Origin: Actinophytocola sp045807065
GTDB taxonomy: Bacteria; Actinomycetota; Actinomycetes; Mycobacteriales; Pseudonocardiaceae
Direction of reading: 5' to 3'
Assembly: GCF_045807065.1 (NCBI RefSeq)
Contig: NZ_JBJMIE010000206.1
Span: 1-25,947 of the forward strand
DNA length: 25,947 bases
Position numbers and translations under genes: made by a program. Shown piece by piece: positions 21,951 to 25,947 of the stretch; the stretch's first letter is position 1, and each line of letters opens with the position of its first letter. The notes under the pieces were generated by a model, which searched no databases, was not told where the DNA came from, and saw only the letters and a list, made by a program, of their open reading frames with translations.

Positions 21951-22535
21951 ATGCGTATCGGCATCATCGGCGCCGGACCCATCGGCACCACGTTGAGCAG
22001 GCACTTCGCGATCGTCGGGCATGACGTGTCGCTGACCGGCCTGCTCGTCGCGCGCACGGTGCGCGCGGTGGCGAGCTTCGCCGACGTGGTCGTGGTCGCC
22101 GTGCCGTTCCACCGCCACCGCGAGCTGCCGGTGGCGGAGACGGCCGGGAAGACGGTAGTCGACGCGACGAACTACGACCCCGCACTGGACGACCGCGTCC
22201 GCGAGCTGGACGAGGACCGCATCACCTCGAGCGAGCTGGTGCAGGCGCACCTGTCCGGCGCCCAGGTGGTGAAGGCGTTCAACGCGATCCGCTGGGAGCA
22301 CCTGCGGGATCACGCGCACCGCGACCGGTTCGCCGGCCGGCGCGGCATCCCGGTCTCCGGTGACCACGTCCGGGCCAAGAAGAGCGCCATGGCCCTGGTC
22401 GAGGAGATCGGGTTCGACGCGGTCGACGCGGGAGGCCTCGCCCGCGGCGGCCGCAAGTTCCAGCCGGGCACGCCGGTCTACGCCGCCGATCTGACGGCGC
22501 ACGACCTGCGTGCCCGGCTGCACCTCGCCACTTGA
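21951..22535 (+). CDS. F420-reductase-like NAD(P)-binding protein with shortened cofactor loop
   Basis: A 194-residue Rossmann protein of the NADPH:F420 oxidoreductase/NAD(P)-binding 2 family. It starts MRIGIIGAGPIGTTLSRHFAIVGHDV, with the dinucleotide GxGxxG motif. DVVVVAVPFHRHRELP, VVDATNYDP, VKAFNAIRWEHLRDH, GIPVSGDH and AGGLARGGRKFQPGTPVYAADLTAHDLRARL follow the family closely. Between GHDV and ADVVVVAVPF only about 20 residues remain. Homologues normally have a longer piece starting with an NSRGP-like loop that binds the NADP phosphate. The loss is in frame. ATG21951 has GAGGAC 7 nt upstream and begins the Rossmann strand, so the longer frame from 21834 was rejected. It may be a redox-dead or differently specific relative. 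Confidence 0.78.
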   Translation: MRIGIIGAGPIGTTLSRHFAIVGHDVSLTGLLVARTVRAVASFADVVVVAVPFHRHRELPVAETAGKTVVDATNYDPALDDRVRELDEDRITSSELVQAHLSGAQVVKAFNAIRWEHLRDHAHRDRFAGRRGIPVSGDHVRAKKSAMALVEEIGFDAVDAGGLARGGRKFQPGTPVYAADLTAHDLRARLHLAT

Positions 22536-22653
22536 CCGACCCGAGCCGACAAGAACACCGTCACTGGGGGTGGCAATTGCCGGACCAGACGCCGGTGGGG
22601 CGGCGCGGCCCTACCGGCACTCCCCTGATCATGCCCACGCATCCCACCCCGAC

Positions 22654-22659
22654 TACGAT
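22654..22659 (+). promoter_or_regulatory. -10 box (TACGAT) upstream of the STAS gene
   Basis: TACGAT lies 43 nt before the STAS ATG, in the 167-bp gap after the F420-reductase-like gene. It would give a leader of about 37 nt that contains the GGGAGAG ribosome site. No good -35 is visible. Confidence 0.35.
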
Positions 22660-22702
22660 TGACGTACTGCCGACAGCCGGGGCGAAGTGCGGGAGAGACG
22701 TC

Positions 22703-23119
22703 ATGGGGAAAGACCCAGACCGTCTTCCGGACGTGCGCTCACAACCTCCGGACGTGCAGCGCATCATCGACCGCCGGCTGCAGGTGAAGGTCGTGCGGCA
22801 CAACCCTGACCTGTACGTATGCCGTCTGGCCGGCGAGGTCGACCTGCTCACGGTGCCCACGCTGGTCCGCGTGCTGGACGAGCTGCGCGAGCGCGAGGTG
22901 CCGGCGGTCATCGTCGATCTCACCGGGGTCACGTACTGCGCCGCGGCCGGCGTGCGGGCGCTGCTGGACGCGACCCACGCGGCCCGCGCGGTCCGTCAGC
23001 GCCTCGCGGTGGTCATCGCGAGCCTGACCGTGGCCAGGGTCCTGAAGGCGACCGACACCATCGACGGCATCGAGAACTACTCGAACCTGTCCGAGGCCAT
23101 GCGCGCGATGGTGGAGTAG
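22703..23119 (+). CDS. STAS-domain protein (anti-sigma antagonist-like) lacking the phospho-serine
   Basis: A 138-residue single STAS domain with a 30-residue N-terminal tail. The core VCRLAGEVDLLTVPTLVRVLDEL, PAVIVDLTGVTYCAAAGVRALLDA and NLSEAMRAMVE matches SpoIIAA/RsbV-type anti-sigma antagonists. In those the turn is usually Asp-Ser-Ser/Thr-Gly and the serine is phosphorylated by the partner anti-sigma kinase. Here it reads Cys-Ala-Ala-Ala-Gly, so that switch cannot operate. The protein may be a constitutive antagonist, a scaffold, or regulated another way. No anti-sigma kinase or sigma gene is adjacent. GGGAGAG lies 5 nt before ATG22703, which decides the start over the longer frame from 22532. 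It converges on the DUF4383 gene with only 14 bp between stops. Confidence 0.85.
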   Translation: MGKDPDRLPDVRSQPPDVQRIIDRRLQVKVVRHNPDLYVCRLAGEVDLLTVPTLVRVLDELREREVPAVIVDLTGVTYCAAAGVRALLDATHAARAVRQRLAVVIASLTVARVLKATDTIDGIENYSNLSEAMRAMVE

Positions 23120-23133
23120 CCCCCGACCGGCCC

Positions 23134-23631
23134 TCAGACTCGGCAGCCCAGGACGGCGAGCGGCTTGGGCACGTCGGCCACCTGCTTGGGCGTGCGGCGG
23201 TCGCCGCGACCCGGCGGGCGGCTGGGCACGGCACGGAGCCGCACGCGCCGCACCGGCGTGATGCGGTACTCGACCTCGTGCATGACCTCGGTCACCGGGC
23301 GGCGGCCACCGGTCAGCATGGCCATGCCGATCATGCTCAGCACCAGCGACACGTGGACCACCACGTTGTCGCTGTGGAAGGGCACGACCTGCGGGTTGGC
23401 GGCGGCGCCGAACTGCCACAGCAGCACGTAGGTCACCCCGCCGCAGATGAGGTAGGCGTGCGCGCCGCGCGGGGAACCGGCCAGGGCCAGGCCCGCGATG
23501 CCGAACCCGAGGTGGACGAGGTTGTCCAGCAGACCAGGTCCCCCGTCGAGCACCCCGGCCACCACGAACAGCGTCGCGACCAGCATCGCGGCCAGCTGGC
23601 CCGGCTCGCGGCGAGCCCAGTTCCTCGTCAT
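23134..23631 (-). CDS. DUF4383 membrane protein
   Basis: A 165-residue membrane protein with four hydrophobic segments near 13-28, 36-50, 58-74 and 88-105. DNLVHLGFGIAGLALA, AYLICGGVTYVLLWQFG and DNVVVHVSLVLSMIGMAML are the repeated histidine-containing helices of DUF4383. The usual linker between the first two helices is shorter here. The C-terminal 55 residues are basic and Pro/Arg-rich (RITPVRRVRLRAVPSRPPGRGDRRTP) and probably cytoplasmic. Function is unknown. The start is ATG23631 or GTG23637 two codons upstream; AAGGGG precedes both. It is divergent from the histidine kinase across a 282-bp gap. Confidence 0.75.
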   Translation of the reverse strand: MTRNWARREPGQLAAMLVATLFVVAGVLDGGPGLLDNLVHLGFGIAGLALAGSPRGAHAYLICGGVTYVLLWQFGAAANPQVVPFHSDNVVVHVSLVLSMIGMAMLTGGRRPVTEVMHEVEYRITPVRRVRLRAVPSRPPGRGDRRTPKQVADVPKPLAVLGCRV

Positions 23632-23683
23632 CCCCACCTACCCCTTGTCCGGTCTTCGACAACACGGCTGGGCGGCCCCACCC

Positions 23684-23703
23684 CTGAGCGAGGCTCCGCT
23701 CAG
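23684..23703. repeat. Inverted repeat in the divergent DUF4383/histidine-kinase gap
   Basis: CTGAGCG and CGCTCAG are perfect 7-bp arms around AGGCTC. No T-tract follows, so an operator is as likely as a terminator. The rest of 23632-23913 is less G+C-rich than the genes. It also holds CGGTT-GTT-AACCG (23761-23773), GTTAC-N13-GTAAC near 23791-23813, and ATGT-GAA-ACAT near 23837-23847. I could not place a convincing promoter. Confidence 0.4.
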
Positions 23704-23913
23704 AGAGTGGTGCGTCACCCACCATGCCCTCTGTACCCAGTGGACGCGCATCCGACGCGCCGGTTGTTAACCGAAGATCGACGCGAAGGTGTTACGCGTT
23801 GCCGTCCGGTAACTGGTGATTTGCTCCAGCACATTCATGTGAAACATTTCGTCCCGATCCGACGATGCACCTGTCTTCATTTGTGCGAGGGCAACACGCG
23901 GAGGGAGGGTCCG

Positions 23914-25215
23914 GTGACCCGTAGCGAAATCGAGGTCCACAGCGAGACCCGCCCAGAGACCCGCGGCGAGACCCGCACCGAGAATGGAGGTCCCGTCCTG
24001 GTCGCGTCCACGTTCCCACCCAAGGTCGGCGCCCCGGTCGACCTCGCCGACCTCCGCATCCTGCCCGGGCCGGCGAGCCGGCTGCTGCCCCACTGGCTGG
24101 CCTTCCTCCGCACCAGCCCGCGCGCCCGCGGCATCGCCTCGGACGTGGCGGCGCTGCTGCTCGCGCTGCTCGACGTGTGGCTGGTCATCCCGGAGGAGGC
24201 GCAGACCTACTCGATCTGGCTGTCGGCGGTTGCCGTGGCCGCGATGGTCATGCGCCGGCACGTGCCGTTCCTCGCCGTGCTGGTGACGGTCCCGGGTTAT
24301 CTGACGGGCTGGTCCCAGCTCGCCGCGATGATCGCGCTGGGCTCGCTCGCGAAGAAGCACCGGCTGCTGTCGTGGCGGATGGTCACCGGCTGCTTCCTCG
24401 TGTTCCTGTGCGGGTACGTCCGCTGGCCGCTGTCCGAGTTCGTCGCGCAGAGCTGGCAGGAGCACCTGCTCAACGTGATCTGGGCGGTGATCGCCACGGG
24501 CATGCCGGTAGCCATCGGCCTGCTGATCACCGCGCGCAAGGAGCTGTCCGAGCGCATCCGCGACCTGGCGTCGAGCCGCGAGCGGGAGAAGAAGCTGCTC
24601 GCCCAGACGGTCCGGGCCGCCGAACGGGCCGAGCTGGCCCGGGAGATGCACGACGTGGTCAGCCACCAGGTCACGCTGATCGCCATGCAGGCCGGCGCGC
24701 TGCAGGTGTCCACGCACGGCGACACGGCGGACGTGGCCCGCACGATCCGCGAGCTGTCCACACGCACACTGGAGGAGCTGCGCAACCTGGTCGGCGTGCT
24801 GCGGTCCGGCGACGGCGCCGAGGACGGCCAACCGGGTCTGGACGAGCTGGACGAGCTGGTGCGCAACTTCCGCGACGACGCGGTGCGGGTGGCGCTGGAC
24901 GTGAAGGCCGAGCCGTCCCAGCTGACCGGGCCGGTGTCACACGCGGTGTACCGCACGGTGCAGGAGGCGCTGACGAACGTCCGCAAGCACGCGGCGGGGT
25001 CCCGGGCCTCGGTGCGGGTGCTGGCGCAGCAGGACACGCTGGTCGTCGAGGTACGCAACGGGCGTCCCGAGGCATGCGAACCGCCCCTGCCGTCCGGCGG
25101 CCACGGGTTGATCGGCCTGCGGGAACGCGCGGGCCTGCTCGGCGGCACGTTCACCGCCGGCCCGACCTCCGAGGGCGGCTTTCAAGTCTCGGCGACCTAT
25201 CCACTAGCCGGCTGA
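23914..25215 (+). CDS. Membrane sensor histidine kinase (HisKA_3/NarL-type), no adjacent response regulator
   Basis: A 433-residue sensor kinase. The N-terminal 75 residues are soluble and include three ETRx repeats. Five to six hydrophobic segments follow (about 76-92, 100-113, 117-131, 134-146, 157-170 and 187-206). A helical linker (207-240) leads to the H-box EMHDVVSHQVTLIAMQAG with phospho-acceptor His246. HATPase_c follows, with QEALTNVRKHA (Asn355) and GHGLIGLRERAGLLGG. This is the layout of class 7 kinases that signal to LuxR/NarL-type response regulators. None is adjacent: the next gene is rbpA on the other strand. The GTG is preceded by GGAGGGAGGG. The sensor region lacks an extracellular domain, so it probably senses within the membrane. 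Confidence 0.88.
   Translation: MTRSEIEVHSETRPETRGETRTENGGPVLVASTFPPKVGAPVDLADLRILPGPASRLLPHWLAFLRTSPRARGIASDVAALLLALLDVWLVIPEEAQTYSIWLSAVAVAAMVMRRHVPFLAVLVTVPGYLTGWSQLAAMIALGSLAKKHRLLSWRMVTGCFLVFLCGYVRWPLSEFVAQSWQEHLLNVIWAVIATGMPVAIGLLITARKELSERIRDLASSREREKKLLAQTVRAAERAELAREMHDVVSHQVTLIAMQAGALQVSTHGDTADVARTIRELSTRTLEELRNLVGVLRSGDGAEDGQPGLDELDELVRNFRDDAVRVALDVKAEPSQLTGPVSHAVYRTVQEALTNVRKHAAGSRASVRVLAQQDTLVVEVRNGRPEACEPPLPSGGHGLIGLRERAGLLGGTFTAGPTSEGGFQVSATYPLAG
23944..23982 (+). repeat. 12-bp tandem repeat inside the kinase gene (ETRx, three copies)
   Basis: GAGACCCGC recurs every 12 bp three times and encodes Glu-Thr-Arg-x repeats in the disordered N-terminal tail. In-frame units like this can vary in number between strains. 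Confidence 0.6.
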
Positions 25216-25223
25216 CGGAACAC

Positions 25224-25259
25224 GAAGGCCGCCGCACCCACTTCAGCGCGACGGCCTTC
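25224..25259 (+). terminator. Candidate terminator of the histidine-kinase gene
   Basis: GAAGGCCG and CGGCCTTC are perfect 8-bp complements starting 9 nt after the kinase stop, with a 20-nt loop. There is no U-tract. Paired with the converging rbpA gene, it likely ends kinase transcripts. Confidence 0.45.
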
Positions 25260-25292
25260 AGTGACAACCAGCGACAACAGTGACAACCAGCG
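25259..25292. repeat. Tandem repeat, 19-bp period, about 1.8 copies
   Basis: CAGTGACAACCAGCG occurs at 25259-25273 and 25278-25292. The unit GACAAC occurs three times. It lies between the kinase terminator hairpin and the GC-rich hairpin pair. Confidence 0.6.
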
Positions 25293-25306
25293 GTCGGGGG
25301 GTCCGG

Positions 25307-25351
25307 GGGGCGGAGCCCCGCCGGGCGGGGTCTGGGGGTTGCACCCCCAGA
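25307..25351. repeat. GC-rich double hairpin of a dispersed actinobacterial intergenic type
   Basis: The first hairpin is GGGGC-GGA-GCCCC (25307-25319). The second is TCTGGGGG-TTGCA-CCCCCAGA (25331-25351), with perfect 8-bp arms. This GGGGCGGAGCCCC plus TGGGGGTTGCACCCCCA wording resembles intergenic repeats I know to be common in actinomycete genomes. Here it sits between converging genes (kinase and rbpA) and could terminate both. The remaining bases to 25413 show nothing further. Confidence 0.55.
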
Positions 25352-25413
25352 AAACACAGGCACACGATCCCGGTGAGCGCAGTCCGCGAACAGAGTTCGC
25401 CCAATCGGGCGCC

Positions 25414-25755
25414 TCAGCCTTCTCGTTGCCTGCGCAGCTTGGCCAGGGCCTCGGCGAGGATCGCCTCGCCGTCGGCGTCCGACCGGCGCTCCTTCACGTA
25501 CGCGAGGTGCGTCTTGTACGGCTCGTTGCGCGGGGCCTTCGGCGGCTCCTGCTCGTCCCTACCGCCGGGAAGACCGCAGCGCGGGCAGTCCCACGACTCC
25601 GGCACCTCAGCGTCGAGCGCGAACGACGGTTTCGACTCGTGCCCGTTCGCGCACCAGTACGAGACCCGCCGGCGCGGCGCGGACTCGCCTCGCTCCGACT
25701 CACCCATGGGTCCAGCGCCGACTCGAGTACCTCGAATCGCACTACCACCAGCCAT
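25414..25755 (-). CDS. rbpA: RNA polymerase-binding protein RbpA
   Basis: A 113-residue RbpA, an actinobacterial factor that binds RNA polymerase and group 1/2 sigma factors and stabilises open complexes. The N-terminal tail (MAGGSAIRGTRVGAG) is followed by the core domain with CANGH and CPRC (Cys35, His39, Cys57, Cys60), a zinc-site arrangement like Streptomyces RbpA. The basic linker APRNEPYKTHLAYVKERRS contacts promoter DNA in known structures, and the C-terminal helix (DGEAILAEALAKLRRQ) is the sigma-interaction domain. ATG25755 fits the family N-terminus; AAGAG 4 nt upstream is a weak ribosome site. The 72-bp gap to secG contains a terminator, so rbpA probably has its own promoter just downstream of it. 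Confidence 0.9.
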   Translation of the reverse strand: MAGGSAIRGTRVGAGPMGESERGESAPRRRVSYWCANGHESKPSFALDAEVPESWDCPRCGLPGGRDEQEPPKAPRNEPYKTHLAYVKERRSDADGEAILAEALAKLRRQREG

Positions 25756-25789
25756 CGACTCTTACACCCCCACAAGGTGGTTCAGGCGG

Positions 25790-25824
25790 AAAAACGAACT
25801 ACCCCGCTCCCGGAGCGGACGGGG
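25790..25824 (-). terminator. Intrinsic terminator after secG
   Basis: On the minus strand, just after the secG stop, CCGCTC-CGG-GAGCGG forms a stem that can extend through a short bulge to CC/GG. It is followed by TAGTTCGTTTTT, a U-rich tail. This is the only hairpin in the window with a real U-tract. Confidence 0.65.
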
Positions 25825-25827
25825 TTC

Positions 25828-25947
25828 TCAGGCGACCTTGATGAGCAGGCCGAGCCCGATGACACAAATGATCCAGACGGCGCCGATGAACAGCGTGGCC
25901 CGGTCCAGGTTCTTCTCCACGACCGAGGACCCGCTCAGCGAGGAGGA
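25828..25947 (-). CDS. secG: Preprotein translocase subunit SecG (3' end only)
   Basis: The last 39 codons and stop of SecG, the small membrane subunit of the SecYEG protein-export channel. The visible sequence SSSLSGSSVVEKNLDRATL and the final hydrophobic helix FIGAVWIICVIGLGLLIKVA match the C-terminal half of actinobacterial SecG, with the SSLSGSSVVEKNLDR loop as its signature. The 5' part lies beyond the right edge. In related genomes gap-pgk-tpi-secG precede the pentose-phosphate genes, so tpi, pgk and gap are expected to the right. Confidence 0.92.
   Translation of the reverse strand, partial: SSSLSGSSVVEKNLDRATLFIGAVWIICVIGLGLLIKVA

Noticed and set aside
22819..23913. Upstream extension of the histidine-kinase frame
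   Set aside because: Covers the STAS and DUF4383 genes in other frames; a strong ribosome site precedes GTG23914.
1..25947. tRNA genes, CRISPR arrays, insertion sequences, prophage, attachment sites
   Set aside because: No cloverleaf-like segments, regularly spaced repeats, transposase or integrase motifs were seen on either strand.

Overview
The window is high-G+C DNA (by eye about 70%) with many GTG starts, GC-rich third positions, tightly packed genes, an RbpA transcription factor, an F420/LLM-type oxidoreductase and an MptB-type mannosyltransferase. This points to a mycolic-acid-related actinobacterium. Protein wording and gene order fit the order Pseudonocardiales best (Saccharothrix/Lentzea/Amycolatopsis-like), but the genus is an inference. 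The gene order matches, with insertions and losses, the Mycobacterium tuberculosis segment from secG (Rv1440) to sufB (Rv1461), as recalled from that genome.

Layout. (1) 1-1382, minus: sufR-sufB, the head of the Fe-S assembly operon; sufB runs off the left edge. (2) 1479-4898, plus: mptB-like GT-C mannosyltransferase, then an ABC ATPase and ABC-2 permease. (3) 4891-6336, minus: a CadD-like transporter and an LLM-class flavin/F420 oxidoreductase, divergent from ctaA. (4) 6408-9436, plus: heme A synthase ctaA, a fatty acyl desaturase with an apparent AUU start, and a quinone oxidoreductase. (5) 9437-12094, plus: an accessory cassette of a two-TM membrane protein of unknown family, a cupin-like protein and an HD-domain protein. 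(6) 12281-13216, minus: ctaB (heme O synthase), divergent from (7) 13405-21480, plus: a compact six-gene pentose-phosphate operon tkt-tal-pgi-zwf-opcA-pgl, four of whose five junctions overlap or are under 10 bp. (8) 21508-23119, plus: DUF2795 protein, a trimmed F420-reductase-like Rossmann protein, and a STAS protein without its phosphorylatable serine. (9) 23134-23631, minus: DUF4383 membrane protein. (10) 23914-25215, plus: histidine kinase without an adjacent response regulator. (11) 25216-25413: hairpins and repeats. (12) 25414-25947, minus: rbpA, a terminator, and the 3' end of secG.

How the genes work together. CtaA and CtaB make heme A for cytochrome aa3. The pentose-phosphate operon makes NADPH and pentoses; OpcA assists Zwf, and Pgi links the route to glycolysis. 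SufR controls Fe-S assembly through a site that matches the reported mycobacterial SufR box and overlaps its own start codon. Several genes here (mptB, ABC ATPase, LLM, ctaA) have no Shine-Dalgarno but a TAnnnT box 6-7 nt before GTG, so they look leaderless. No RNA genes, CRISPR arrays, insertion sequences or prophage were seen. The least explained part is the cassette at 9437-12094. No gene-free stretch exceeds 300 bases.
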